Assembly (NCBI GenBank): GCA_933228675.1 | Contig: OW121744.1 | Coordinates: 100,138,813-100,202,812 of the forward strand | From: Stomorhina lunata | Taxonomy: Eukaryota; Arthropoda; Insecta; Diptera; Rhiniidae | Direction of reading: 5' to 3' | DNA: 64,000 nucleotides | Shown: positions 11,090 through 23,506 of the stretch, piece by piece | How the letters are laid out: every line of letters begins with the position of its first letter | Numbering within the stretch: the first letter of the stretch is position 1 | Position numbers and translations under genes: made by a program | Notes under the pieces: model-generated | The model's input: only the letters and a program-made list of their open reading frames with translations | Database searches by the model: none | Told to the model about the DNA's origin: nothing

Positions 11090-13437
11090 GATTTTTTTTT
11101 ATATATAGATTTTCTTTCAAAAATTTTTTCTATATAGAAAAATTTTCTTTCAGAAATTTTTTCTATATAGAAAAATTTTCTTTCAGAAATTTTTTCTATA
11201 TAGAAAAATTTTCTTTCAGAAATTTTTTCTATATAGAAAAATTTTCTTTCAGAAATTTTTTCTATATAGAAAAATTTTCTTTCAGAAATTTTTTCTATAT
11301 AGAAAAATTTTCTTTCAGAAATTTTTTCTATATAGAAAAATTTTCTTTCAGAAATTTTTTCTATATAGAAAAATTTTCTTTCATAAATTTTTTCTATATT
11401 TTCTTTCAGAAATTTTTTCTATATAGAAAAATTTTCTTTTAGAAATTTTTTCTTTATAGAAAAATTTTCTTTTAGAAATTTTTTCTATATAGAAAAATTT
11501 TCTTTTAGAAAATTTTTCTATATAGAAAAATTTTCTTTTAGAAATTTTTTCTATATAGAAAAATTTTCTTTCAGAAATTTTTTCTATATAGAAAAATTTT
11601 CTTTCAGAAATTTTTTCTATATAGAAAAATTTTCTTTCAGAAATTTTTTCTATATAGAAAAATTTTCTTTCAGAAATTTTTTCTATATAGAAAAATTTTC
11701 TTTCAGAAATTTTTTCTATATAGAAAAATTTTCTTTCAGAAATTTTTTCTATATAGAAAAATTTTCTTTTAGAAATTTTTTCTATATAGAAAAATTTTCT
11801 TTCAGAAATTTTTTCTATATAGAAAAATTTTCTTTCAGAAATTTTTTCTATATAGAAAAATTTTCTTTCAGAAATTTTTTCAATATAGAATTTTCAGAAA
11901 TTTTTTCTATATAGAAAAATTTTCTTTCAGAAATTTTTTCTATATAGAAAAATTTTCTTTCAGAAATTTTTTCTATATAGAAAAATTTTCTTTTAGAAAT
12001 TTCCTTTCAGAAGTTTTTTCTATATAGAAAAATTTTCTTTCAGAAATTTTTTCTACATAGAAAAATTTTCTTTCAGAAATTTTTTCTATATAGAAAAATT
12101 TTCTTTCAGAAATTTTTTCTATATAGAAAAATTTTCTTTCAGAAATTTTTTCTATATAGAAAAATTTTCTTTCAGAAATTTTTTCTATATAGAAAAATTT
12201 TCTTTCAGAAATTTTTTCTATATAGAAAAATTTTCTTTCAGAAATTTTTTCTATATAGAAAAATTTTCTTTCAGAAATTTTTTCTATATAGAAAAATTTT
12301 CTTTCAGAAATTTTTTCTATATAGAAAAATTTTCTTTCAGAAATTTTTTCTATATAGAAAAATTTTCTTTCAGAAATTTTTTCTATATAGAAAAATTTTC
12401 TTTCAGAAATTTTTTCTATATAGAAAAATTTTCTTTCAGAAATTTTTTCTATATAGAAAAATTTTCTTTCAGAAATTTTTTCTATATAGAAAAATTTTCT
12501 TTCAGAAATTTTTTCTATATAGAAAAATTTTCTTTCAGAAATTTTTTCTATATAGAAAAATTTTCTTTCAGAAATTTTTTCTATATAGAAAAATTTTCTT
12601 TCAGAAATTTTTTCTATATAGAAAAATTTTCTTTCAGAAATTTTTTCTATATAGAAAAATTTTCTTTCAGAAATTTTTTCTATATAGAAAAATTTTCTTT
12701 CAGAAATTTTTTCTATATAGAAAAATTTTCTTTCAGAAATTTTTTCTATATAGAAAAATTTTCTTTCAGAAATTTTTTCTATATAGAAAAATTTTCTTTC
12801 AGAAATTTTTTCTATATAGAAAAATTTTCTTTCAGAAATTTTTTCTATATAGAAAAATTTTCTTTCAGAAATTTTTTCTATATAGAAAAATTTTCTTTCA
12901 GAAATTTTTTCTATATAGAAAAATTTTCTTTCAGAAATTTTTTCTATATAGAAAAATTTTCTTTCAGAAATTTTTTCTATATAGAAAAATTTTCTTTCAG
13001 AAATTTTTTCTATATAGAAAAATTTTCTTTCAGAAATTTTTTCTATATAGAAAAATTTTCTTTCAGAAATTTTTTCTATATAGAAAAATTTTCTTTCAGA
13101 AATTTTTTCTATATAGAAAAATTTTCTTTCAGAAATTTTTTCTATATAGAAAAATTTTCTTTCAGAAATTTTTTCTATATAGAAAAATTTTCTTTCAGAA
13201 ATTTTTTCTATATAGAAAAATTTTCTTTCAGAAATTTTTTCTATATAGAAAAATTTTCTTTCAGAAATTTTTTCTATATAGAAAAATTTTCTTTCAGAAA
13301 TTTTTTCTATATAGAAAAATTTTCTTTCAGAAATTTTTTCTATATAGAAAAATTTTCTTTCAGAAATTTTTTCTATATAGAAAAATTTTCTTTCAGAAAT
13401 TTTTTCTATATAGAAAAATTTTCTTTCAGAAATTTTT
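11090..13437. repeat. Highly homogeneous 33-bp minisatellite array
   Basis: About 70 copies of a 33-bp unit containing the palindrome TTTTCTATATAGAAAA and the string TTTTCTTTCAG. Before about 12065 there are variants (CTTTTAG for CTTTCAG, a deleted copy near 11395, broken copies near 11885 and 12000). From about 12066 to 13432 the copies look identical by eye, roughly 41 units, which implies very recent expansion or homogenisation. Since 33 is a multiple of three, one plus-strand frame stays open throughout the uniform part but lacks an ATG and any sign of coding use. The array lies between two P450 genes. The region 13438-13600 is a decayed edge with a few CTATAG-type remnants. Confidence 0.96.
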
Positions 13438-13728
13438 TAATGGAAAATGTTCTATAGAAAAAATTTTTTATAAAAAAATTCTGAATGAAAAGTTTTTTAT
13501 TTTCAGAAAAAAGTTATTATTAGAAATTTTTCTTTGTACTACGATTTTCTATAAATATCGTAAATTTTTTCAAAAGATCCATTGAGTGACCTCATTTTTG
13601 AACTCTCAATAAATAAATAAAATAAAATTTATTGACTTAAAGAAAATGAATATTAACAAATGTACAAAGAATCTTGCAAATCACACATGTATTCTACAAT
13701 TTTTGATTTAAACTCAAAATTTTGTCCC

Positions 13729-15316
13729 TCAGATTTTCTCCACCTTCAAATGAACTCCCTTCTCGGGTCCCAGAAAATAAGCTTTTTTATCGAATGCCAT
13801 TGGAATTTGTGTTTTATGGCAAGTAGAAAACTTGAAATTTTGCACTAGATAGGCCAAAGCTAAACGAGTTTCCATTTCACCAAAACGCATGCCAATGCAA
13901 TTGCGTGGGCCCTCTCCGAAGGGTATATATAAAATTGAATCACGTTCTGCAACTTTAGAGGGTAAGAAATGATCTGGATTGAATTCATTGGGATTGGGAT
14001 AAAACTCAGGATCTCTGTGTACACCAATGGCGGGTATTAAGACAGTCATGCCTTTTTTGATAACATATTTCGGATGACCGGGTACAGGGAAGTCTTCGGA
14101 ACAGCAACGGTTTAAGACCGGTAAAACGGTGTATAAACGTAAAGTTTCTGTTGATGAAAAGAAAAAAAATTATGACTTTTTCCTATTTATATTCCAAATA
14201 GGAAAGCTTACCTTGTATCACCTGATTAAGATATATCATTTCCTTTAAGCTTTCATAGCTAAAGCTTTTATCATGTTTCAGCCATATACTATCAATTTCC
14301 TTTCTTAATTTTTCTTGCATTTCCTGATGTCTGGCCAGCTCGTATAGAGCAAAACCCAAAGTTGTGGATGTGGTCTCAAAGCCCGCCGTAAAGAATAAAA
14401 CAATCTGTGCCGCCATTTCTCCCAAAGTCAACTGGGTCAGCTCTTCACCATCTTCAGATTTTATTAATTTATTATTTCCCAATTCCAATAACATATTAAG
14501 ATAATCATTGCTTTGGTTTTGATTCTCTTTTCGATAATTAATGGTATCCTTTACCAGATTCATAAAGAAGTCACTCACCTCTTGGGGTATCATTTTAAAA
14601 TGTAACTTCTTGGTAAGATTGGGAAAGTTGAATATGAGAGCATTACCCAGTTCGCCATGGCGATGTTCGTTTAACAAACGTCTGCCCATTATATGGAATT
14701 TGGCCTCGGCATTGTTTAGACTATTGCACTCGATGCCGAAGGCACAGGTGCCTATAACATCGGTACCAAATCTAGCCAGTATATCTTTTAATTCTACGAC
14801 CTTATCTTCGTTTAGATTTGATTGCCTCTCCAAAGCTAACACCAATTCTTCCGTTACCCTTTTCATATTCGAAAACATCAACTTCATTTTGCCCGATGTA
14901 AAAGTGGGTGTTATTTTCTGTCTGATGGTCTTCCATTTATTGCCACTCAACATAAACAGCTGACCCGTCAGGGGATCATCTTCGGGATTGTGAAAGAAAC
15001 CACGATCGGGAAACTTTTGAAATTCTTTAGTCAATATGGTCTTCATTAAGTCCGTATCCAATATAAATACAGCCGGATGACTAAACCAATAGAAGCCCGA
15101 AAATGGACCAGTTCCTTTGAATTTTTTATAATGGGCCATCCATATCTCAGCAAATGATCTTTCGGTACGAAGACCTGTCATATTACCCAATAGAGCATTG
15201 GGTTTCTCACAGGCTATATCCAATGATTGCCAGTAATTTAAACGTTTCTTCATAAATATAATAAAATAGGATATAAGGGCTACCAAAAGCCCCACTAAAA
15301 TTGCCGTTGTTAACAT
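13729..15316 (-). CDS. Cytochrome P450, CYP6 family (CYP6A-like), complete
   Basis: Exon 1 is 15316-14212 and exon 2 is 14147-13729, with a 64-base intron (CAAG|GTAAGC ... AACAG|AAAC), predicting 507 aa. The N-terminal anchor is residues 1-22. The C-helix reads WKTIR. The I-helix reads AGFETTST, with a TT pair where the paralogues have TS. ExxR is ETLR at 369-372, and the haem loop is FGEGPRNCIG with Cys about 452. This copy is among the more diverged in the cluster: it ends in VEKI and has GEMETRLALAYLVQNF where most others have GKMQ.LVGLA.LL.NF. A probable poly(A) signal AATAAA (minus strand) is at 13628-13633. Its start region is TATA-driven and lacks the TCAGTTT block, so it may be regulated differently. 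Confidence 0.95.
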
Positions 15317-15349
15317 TCTGAAGTTTATCCGATAAATGACTAGAAAATA

Positions 15350-15386
15350 CTACTAAAACGAGCATAAAAAAATCTGTTATATAAAG
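15350..15386 (-). promoter_or_regulatory. TATA/Inr core promoter of the P450 at 13729-15316
   Basis: TATATAA (minus strand, first T at 15383) lies 29 bases upstream of TTTAGTAG, whose A is at 15354. This is canonical spacing and leaves a 37-base leader before the ATG at 15316. Confidence 0.6.
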
Positions 15387-15399
15387 CAAGTTTTTAACA

Positions 15400-16190
15400 G
15401 TTCTTATTTAAAGAGTATGAAAGACAGAGAGAGAGCTTTTCTTTTATCTCTTGATATTGTTTTCTGATTATATTGGGAGTTCCCCATTTCGATACCCCCA
15501 TAAAATATTTGAATTATCCCCAGAAAACTATAGAAAAAAATCGTTTGAACTTAACAAGAAATGTGGCATCTTGAATTTTTATCCAAAAAAAATATCAGAA
15601 AAGCGTTATATTTTAAGTTGTAGATCAAGTCAGTTCAAAAAGAAAGTAGGTTTAAAACTTTTTTTTTTTTTTGATATGGATCTATATATAAAAGTTATTT
15701 ATATGGGGTGTCCGCCGGAAAGTTGTACTACTTTTTGAGGTAAAGACGCGTCTACACGTGCCAAATTTATTATCGACAAATTTTGGTAAACAAATGCGTT
15801 TTAATCTCTAAAGCATTTTATCAAAATCCATCGATCATGACTAATAACTCGTTAGACCTAGTTATAAAAATTTGTGTTGAATTTGTTATGCTCTTTGCTT
15901 TGGTTTTTCCTCATTTTCCTTATTTTTTCTCACGGTTTTGACTAACGAGCCAAAGTCCAAATTTTTACCGAATTTATTTTAAAAAAATATGCTCCATAAA
16001 ATTCATTTTCGCATGGAGAGGGGACAATCCAGATTCTTATGCTGCCCTAAAACTATTAGCGCTTGATGACTTTTGGCTTTTTTTTAATTTAGGACCAGCA
16101 CTCAGGGGATAACCCCTATTTATGCAATGCATTTATTTTAGGTAACAAAATATTTTTTTGACTAACTGAACATGACTAAGAAAATGACTA
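15400..16190. other. Spacer, no feature recognised
   Basis: 5' flank of the third P450. Only short, unsupported ORFs are present, and I see no transposon termini or RNA gene. Confidence 0.5.
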
Positions 16191-16193
16191 ACA

Positions 16194-17318
16194 ATTACAC
16201 TGTGCTAGTTGCAAAAACCGACAAAAGGTAGACCTAGTGGTTAAAGATAAATCGAGTACGCTGGATTTAATGGTGCTAACGTACCACCATAAGTGGAAAG
16301 GGTATTATAAGTTTGTGCTGATGTATGTAACGCATAGAAATATTTGTCATAGACCCACCTTTTAGTATACCAAAAGGCTTAGAATCACTTTCTGAGTCGA
16401 TTTAGCGATGTCAGTCTGTCCGTCCGTCTGGACGGCTGGCTGGCTGGACCCCCATGTAAACCATGTAATCAAAGTACAGATCGCATTTCTAAAGATAATT
16501 TGATGAAATTTGGCACAGATCATTTTTTTGATAGTGGGACCATGGCTATTGAAATTGGTCAAAATCCGTCCATTATTTATTTATGGTACCTCCCATAGGT
16601 CCTACTTCCCGGAATTGATATATTGACCACAAATATCAATATCTTTTCATGAAATTTAAAAAAAAATACTGCTTATGTGAACCAAAATCACTGTACCAAA
16701 TTTTGTTGAAATTGGTCCACATTTGACCATAGCTCCCATACAAACCCTTATGTCAAAACGCACTAAATGCGTCAAAAATCACTAAAACTCTTGTAAATCT
16801 GAAGATTATGCGAAATTTAAGTTTATTTTTTGCAAACGTAATTTTTGTAATAAGTGCAATCAGTTTGCCAAATTTTGAGATAATTGGTCCACATTTGAGC
16901 CTAGCTCTTATATAAGTCCAAATGACGGAAACACCTTAAATATATAAGTTTTGAGAAAATATTTGCATTATGGCAAAATTTTGCAAAAATTTGTCTTTAT
17001 ACGGGAAAAAGAACACCTTTGACCTTAGTGGTGAAGGGTATCGTATGGTCGGTCTTGACCGGCTATAGCACTTTCTTACTTGTTTTTAGATTAGCTCTAG
17101 TTTTCGAGATATATCATTAAAAATGAATGGAGGATGTAAACAATTTTCAAGTTACGCTAATATTTATTGCGCAACCTCCTCTAGTTTTTTATAACGATAT
17201 ATCTCGAAAACTAGAGCTAACCTTAAAATACTGCTAGCACCATTGAATTCAATGTACTCGATTCATCTTCTCCCTTTTGTCGCTAAAATAAAGTTGTCAA
17301 AATCGCGCACAGTGTAAT
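16194..17318. mobile_element. Non-autonomous DNA transposon with 87-bp terminal inverted repeats
   Basis: The left arm 16194-16280 (starting ATTACACTGTGC, ending GGTGCTAAC) pairs with the right arm 17232-17318 (GCTAGCACC ... GCACAGTGTAAT), with internal matches such as CGACAAAAG and AATCGAGTAC. Flanking AATT is a possible target duplication. No transposase ORF is present. The interior (about 16300-17085) is a separate repeat with GTCTGTCCGTCCGTCTG and CGGTCTTGACCGGCTATAG, probably a nested insertion; a relative of its 3' part lies at 51795-52240. Next to the right arm there is also an imperfect hairpin based on TAGCTCTAGTTTTCGAGATA (17094-17117) and its complement (17195-17220). Confidence 0.75.
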
Positions 17319-17472
17319 TAATTATCTTTTTAAAAATAAGCATATAAATCTTATATCAGACTTTCATAAAAGCGATTTGATAAGAAAAAAATGCTTCAAA
17401 ATTGAGCACAACAGAAAACAAATTTTTTACTCAAAAAATATTTGACCTTGTATCGGACAAATTGGTGTTCTG

Positions 17473-17700
17473 GTGCTCACGGTCGGATCGGTTAGGGTAT
17501 ACTTACCTAACTTAAATGGCCTATATTTACAACCTGTTATGGTCAAAGGCCGAGCTTATTTTGGAATTCTTGTGCTCATCTCCAATTTTATAAGTCAAGT
17601 TTTGAAACATTTTTCTCTACTTGGTCTTTCCATCGGAGTTTCGGACGTGCTCTTTTACTAGTTAGGATCATTTTCAAACACTTTTCTTTCCGAAGTATTT
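17473..17700. repeat. Dispersed repeat related to the inverted arms at 54.3-55.5 kb
   Basis: Shares ACAACCTGTTA.GGTCAAAG, CTCCAATTTTATA and CTACTTGGTCTTTC.ATCG with 54300-54480, and its complement with 55410-55530. No coding content is evident. Confidence 0.6.
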
Positions 17701-18065
17701 TCGTTAAATCGCACAACATGTCTCATCCAACGCAGACGCTGATGTTTAATGTGTTTTACTAAGTCGATGTCAGCGTATAACTTTTAAAGCTCATGATAAA
17801 TTCGATGTCGATATTTATTGTTGAGGCAAACTGGTCCAACGACTTTTCGTAAAATCTGCCACTCAAAAACAACAAGAATAGCTTCATCTGAAAGAAGGCT
17901 TATTTATACCTCTGTAATTGGCACATACAGTTTTATCGCCTTTTTTGTGCACTGGACAAAGATTACTGAGACTCCAATCATCGGGAATACGTTCTTCTAA
18001 CCATATAGTTTTTATAAGCTGAGTCATATCAGCTCAACACCTCCGGCCTTAAAAAGTTCTGCTGA

Positions 18066-18300
18066 CTTTAAGCGGAGCCGTCCAGCTCTACAGCACAATG
18101 TGCGATCTTTTACAAATGAGCTTTTGAGCTTTCACACTGACCACTATGTATGAGCGAGACACAATTATGTTTGTCCCGCTTACACTAACATAAAATTGTC
18201 TTTGCAAATTCAGTGTTTTTTTTTCAAATCCAGTGCTGCCAGATTAGAATTTTTTACTCGATTATTTGAAGAATACTCGAATATACGAAAAAAAGAATTA
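18066..18300. repeat. Dispersed repeat, copy 1 of a ~220-bp unit
   Basis: Starts with CCGTCCAGCTCTACAGCACA and ends with a GCTGCCAGATTA ... ACTCGAATAT stretch. A clearly related copy lies at 22124-22308 in the same orientation, where it abuts a mariner. Probably a short non-autonomous transposon or its terminus. Confidence 0.7.
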
Positions 18301-20260
18301 ATTTGCCAACACTGCCAGTAAGATCTTTTAAAGCAGTTTACCACAAATGCAAGTTTTAATGTATTTTGGGCAGATCTGCTTTAAAAAGTTATCAAATCCG
18401 AGTTCTGTACTTTCATGGATTAAAAAAGGGTAAAAACGGGAGGGAAAACTGTATGTTTAGATTATATTTATTAAATTATTTGTATGTGAAGTCTACAAAC
18501 TTTATACAACCGACTTCTTTGCTTAAAGTCCGTTTGGAGAATAAAGCAGGATCGGAGCAGGGGAAGTTTGCCTCACACACGATGAAAATTCCTATTGCCG
18601 TAAATTTTTTGATAAAAACTAAAGACGTAAAGGCATACCGCCTGATTCATAAACTAAAAATAATGCTATGACAAACTTATAAATCAAATTTTCCATACAA
18701 ATTTCCAACTATAAATTGTTGTTAAATTAATAAATCATTTATGAATAAGGTGCATGTTCTCCAAGCTTTAAGCTTGTCAATGGGAATAGTAAGGAAACAA
18801 GTGCGATCGGCGAAATCAGGGTGAAAATTGTTCCAAGTAGTCTCATTTAGGGATGGAGTTTTCAAACTATGGATAGTTTGGTAAGAGAAAAACATAGTTT
18901 CAAACTTTAATGAGATAAATTTGGAAAAAAAATTGGGCAGACAGAAGCAGGGGGACTTTGTCCCCCTTAGAAAAATATGATAAGAATGTATTGCCGAGAG
19001 GATTTTTACCTTTATTTAAAACTTAAGATACATAGTTTGATTAGAAATAAAAGGATTGGAGCAGGGGGAATTTAGCCTTCCATACAAAAGAAAAAACTTA
19101 CGATGAGTTCATTCTTAAAAAAAAAACACGAGAAAAACAATATTTAAATCTGTAGTCGCTGGGTTTTATATTTTTTAAATTTTGAGTAGTACTAAAATAA
19201 CACAGGTCAAAATGGCAAAAATTTTTCTGATTTTATTGTAATAATATCGGACTAGTAGTTTTTGAGTTATCATTAATTATTTGAAGAAACGTCTAAAAAA
19301 AATTGCAATTAAAAAAAAAAAAATTTAAAATCTTGCCATAGAATTTAAAAACTTTACCATTTTTGTACAAAGGTAGTCATGACACATCATAATTGTATAG
19401 TGGTTTTAAGAGCACACGAAATTTTTTTTATTTTGTTGTGCCGTGTAATCTAGTTATTTCTTAAGCACTCATCAATGGGTTAATTGAATACCCATGAGAG
19501 CAGAACTTTAAAACGAACAAAAAATACATATTCGGAATTTATTCAAGAGACTCTCTTTCAGAACATCTCAGAGATACATCGATATTCTCATAATGGTTTA
19601 ACTATGGTAAGAGTGTTTGTTTTAAGCATGTCAATATTTAATGGATGGGTTGCCAAATTTGTTGTTTTACAAAATTGTTTGTAAACAAACTAAGAAGTGT
19701 GCCGTATAAAAAGGTAGGGCATTGTACCCCACTTAGGGTAAATATTGTTTCTTTATTTACATACAAGTGATGATCGCATGGGGTATTTAAGCATAAAAAC
19801 TACTTTTATTATATTCGTAATGATTATAGTATTCAAGCGTCACATGAAAGACTTTATAGTGAATTTGAGTTATGAAGCGTGACTTGGGTAATCTAAGCTC
19901 TTGACAAAAAAGTAAAAGCGGCAAGGGGGGACATAGTATATTCAGCTGTAGGTTAATATTAATAGTATATGGATTGTAATTGTGTACATTTTATAATACA
20001 CGTACCTTCTCCATTTTCATAGCTTTTAAAATTTTATTTATTATTGACTTCAAAAAACTACTACTCGTAGTATATAAATTCATATACTTTAAGCTATTTA
20101 TGTATGTTTACTAATTTGTTTGGATGATTTGCAAAATATTGGTAAATATATAAAAAAAAGCCTTTATACAGGCTTTTAGATATTGATTTATTATTATTAA
20201 TATCCAAATCGAATATGACTACTGATTCGTTAAGAAATCTAATTTTAAAGCTTTTATTAA
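18301..20260. other. Spacer with recurring degenerate GGATYGGAGCAGGGG motif
   Basis: No gene is recognised. Variants of AGGATCGGAGCAGGGGAAGT occur near 18549, 18955 and 19053, and again near 26040, 26187, 26365 and 44002, usually followed by a TTTG-pyrimidine run. They look like eroded copies of one repeat. Short ORFs here are unsupported. Confidence 0.45.
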
Positions 20261-20264
20261 ATAC

Positions 20265-21775
20265 TAGCTGATTTTACCCGGCGTTGCCCGGATTGGTAGT
20301 TAATGTTTTTAACTTATTACTGTGTTAACACTTTATTTTAAAATGGACAGTTATGAAAAATTTGTATTTTTTTTTTAATTGAATCCTTTATTAATGTATT
20401 TGCATATATATTTAATTGACTTATCAAACACCAATCATATTACCAATATTCGAGCATCCGTTTTTCTATTTTAGATATATTAAAAAAGAGGTCGTAAAGT
20501 GGGCATGGTAAATTTTTCTTAATATATAATCCTAACTTGGACTAAAAAAAAAACATTTAGAAAGAAAAAATGTCTTCATTGGTCTAGCCGTTCTCAAGAT
20601 ATACAATTTTAAAGAAAAGGGAAATTTTATCCCAATTTTCCAATTCCCAAGTCCCCATTGGTCCATTTTCAAAAAATTCAAAAAGCGAAAAACTATCCTA
20701 TAGTATGAGAATATCCACATTTAATTAATTGGATTAAATCGTTTTCATCTTATCACCCACATTTGTCATTTTTAATATTTGACTTATATGGGCCTATTTT
20801 ATCTATTGGTCACACCTTAACATACTGTCAAAATTTCAGAAAAATCGGGTCTCTCGGTCGCCTATATTTGTCATTTTTAATATATAAGTTATATGGGAGG
20901 GGTCACGCTCACTTGAGATTTCTACAAAAACTCTTGCCTATTTTAACCACCGGTCACACCTTGCCATACTGTCAAGATTTGAGAAAAATCGGCCATCTCG
21001 GTCATTCATATTTGTCATTTTTAATATACGAGTTATATGGGAGGGGTCACGCCCACTTGAGATTTCTGGAAAAGCCCTTGCCTATTTTAACCATAGGTCA
21101 CACCTTGCCACACTGTCAAAATTTCAGAAAAATCGGCCATCTCAGTCATTCATATTTGTCATTTTTAATATATGAGTTATATGGGAGGGGTCACACCCAC
21201 TTGAGATTTCAGAAAAAACCCAAGCTATTTTAACTACCGGTCACACTTTACTGCACTGTCTAAATTTCAAAAAAATTGGTGGGTTTGATCATCCATATTT
21301 GTATGTTTTAAAATCTGACTTATATGGGAGGGGTCACGCCCACTTGAGATTTGAAAAAAAAATCTGGCCTATTTTATCCATCGGTCACACCTTAACATAC
21401 TGTCAAAATTTCAGAAAAATCGGGCCGCTTGGTCATTCATATTTGTCATTTTAAATATATGAGTTATATGGGAGGGGTCACACCCACTTGATATTTCGAA
21501 AAAAAAAATTAGCCTATTTTAACCACTGATCACACCTCACCATACTGTCAAAATTTCAGAAAAATCGGGCCTTTTTTTGCCTATATTTGTCATTTTTAAT
21601 ATATGGGTTATATGGGAGGGATCACACCCACTTGAGATTTCGAAAAAAAAAATTAGCCTATAGTCACCACCACACCATACTACACTGTCAAAATTTGAGC
21701 AAAATCGGTCCGCTAGTTTCGGAGATCCTTCCCAACAAACAGACGCGGACATTTTTTTATAGATATAGATAGAAT
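20265..21775. repeat. Repeat element with a ~144-bp internal tandem array
   Basis: Starts with CTAGCTGATTTTACCCGGCG and ends near ACAGACGCGGACATT followed by TATAGATATAGATAG. The interior 20760-21770 holds about seven tandem copies of a 144-bp unit marked by TTATATGGGAGGGGTCAC near 20890, 21035, 21180, 21325, 21467 and 21611. The period is 48 codons, which explains an open frame of 156 codons at 20763-21233. Distinct ends plus a central minisatellite resemble rolling-circle (Helentron/DINE-like) elements; this class assignment is a guess. Confidence 0.7.
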
Positions 21776-22123
21776 AGATAGAAGATATCCAAATCGAGCA
21801 TGAATACGGATCCGTTAAGAAATCGTATTTAAAAGCTTTTAATAAGAGCAAAAAAGCTTTCGGAAATTGTGTGCAATTAAGAGCAGGAGAGTTCGGTTTC
21901 GGAATATTAAAAGTGCAGCCTATGCTTATGTTATGGCATAACGGGTATGAGAGAAATGGTTTTCCGAGATCAGTAACAGCAATCAACTCTAGGGAAAGTA
22001 TCTTTCTGGGCTAGTTAGAAAGGATTAGGTGTGAATATAGATAGAACAGGATAAGTCCCGATAAAATAAAATAGTCTTATACATCAGAAGATGTAAAGTA
22101 AAAAATTAATGGTCTAGGGCGAA

Positions 22124-22308
22124 ACCGTCCAGCTCTACAGCACAATGTGCGAACTTTTAGAAAAGAGCTATTGAACTTTCACACCGACACACTATGTTTG
22201 AGCGAGACGCAACTAAGTTTGTCCCGCTAGGGGACATTTATTCTTTTCAAAGTCAGAGCTGCCAGATTATAATCTTTTGCTCGATTATATGAAGAATGCT
22301 CGAATATG
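22124..22308. repeat. Dispersed repeat, copy 2 of the ~220-bp unit
   Basis: Matches 18066-18300 (CCGTCCAGCTCTACAGCACA, GAGCGAGAC, TTTGTCCCGCT, GCTGCCAGATTA). The first mariner-like element begins directly at its end. Confidence 0.7.
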
Positions 22309-23490
22309 GGTGGTTAAATTGTAAGGGCCGATGTTGAATGTGAACCACACCTAAACGCCAAGTTTTTTTTCCATTTCTATTTTTCTATTTCCCTATTCTA
22401 TTTTTCTCTATTTCAGACTTACTCAATTTGAACAATGGAGAGATACACATTTCAACAAGGTGTTAAAGTTATCCAGACTTATTATGAAAATGGGCGTTCA
22501 AATCAAAATGCATATCGTGCACTTCGTGATTCTTTTGGTCAATTTTATTGTCCAAACGTGCGTACAATCGCAAAAATCGTGGAAAAGTCCGAGCAAACCG
22601 GGTCTGTAGGAGATATGAGAACACCAGTGCATGCTTGTACAGCTCGTACTGCAGAGCCGTCCTCCTCAACTCGTCGTCATGCCCAACAATTGCCCCCCTC
22701 ACGCTCGTCGTTGATGAACATTATGCATAAAGACTTGCATTTACACGCTTACAAGGTGCAATTGGATCAAGAACTAAAGCCTCTTGACCATTCCAAACGT
22801 CGTGAATGGGCAGAATGGTGGCAAGAAATGACAACAGTGGATGATCAATTTTCGAAGAAAATCATCTTCAGTGATGAGGCGCATTTTCACCCTTTAGTGG
22901 ATTCGTCAATAAACAGAATTGCCGCATTTGGGCGAATGAGAATCCAAGAGTGATTGTCGAAAAACCAATGCACCCACAAAGAATGTCTGTTTGGTGCGGT
23001 TTATGGGATGGTGGCATCATCGGGCCGTATTTTTTCCAAAATGAGGCTGGTTAGGCAGTTACTGTGAATGGTGTTCGCTATCGTTAGATGATAACGAACT
23101 TTTTATGGCCCGAATCGCAAGATATGGATGTGGACGATATGTGGTTTCAGCAGCACGGTGCCACTTGCCACACAGCTAACGAAACAATGGCTCTTTTGCG
23201 CAATAAATTCAATGGCCGTGTTATCTCACGTAATGGCAATGTCAATTGGCCGCCAAGATCATGTGATTTGACACCGTTGGACGTTTTTCTTTGGGATTAT
23301 TTGAAAAAAAAAGATGTACGTCGATAGGCCAGCAACAATACAAGAGCTAAAGGATGAGATAATTCGGCACATTAACGGCATAGAACCTCCATTATGCCTC
23401 AGGGTCATCGAAAATTTGGACCATCAGATGGAGGTATGTCGCCGTGGTCGCGGCGCCCTTTTGGCCGACGTTTTATTTCATACATAATTG
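22309..23490 (+). mobile_element. Dead mariner (DD41D type), copy B1
   Basis: Carries a degraded transposase reading from the ATG at 22435 to the TAA at 23485-23487. The N-terminal part reads ERYTFQQGVKVIQTYYENG (helix-turn-helix region) and SDEAHFH provides the first catalytic Asp. The second catalytic Asp is replaced: WFQQHGATCHTA has His. The third lies in RSCDLTPLD, 41 residues after that His. Further damage: a net 2-base gain after SDEAHFH (near 22890), an in-frame TAG at GGTTAGGCAG (near 23050), another at CGTTAGATG (near 23082) and a frame change in the A-run near 23310. The 5' end GGTGGTTAAATTGTAAGGGC matches copy B2 at 63241. The 3' terminal repeat was not found; another mariner begins about 20 bases after the stop codon. 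Confidence 0.9.
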
Positions 23491-23506
23491 AGTAATACCA
23501 ATATAA

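Noticed and set aside
11035..11442. 135-codon ORF of repeated FSFRNFFYIEK units
   Set aside because: It is the 33-bp satellite read in a period divisible by three; no codon bias, domain or promoter.
16194..17318. RAG-type recombination signals (CACAGTG heptamer at the ends)
   Set aside because: The heptamer faces outward relative to a true signal sequence and no nonamer is visible at the expected spacing.
20763..21233. 156-codon ORF as a gene
   Set aside because: It is three units of the 144-bp tandem repeat (48 codons each), without recognisable domain.
21537..21986. 149-codon minus-strand ORF
   Set aside because: Overlaps the end of the 144-bp repeat element; no domain and no supporting context.
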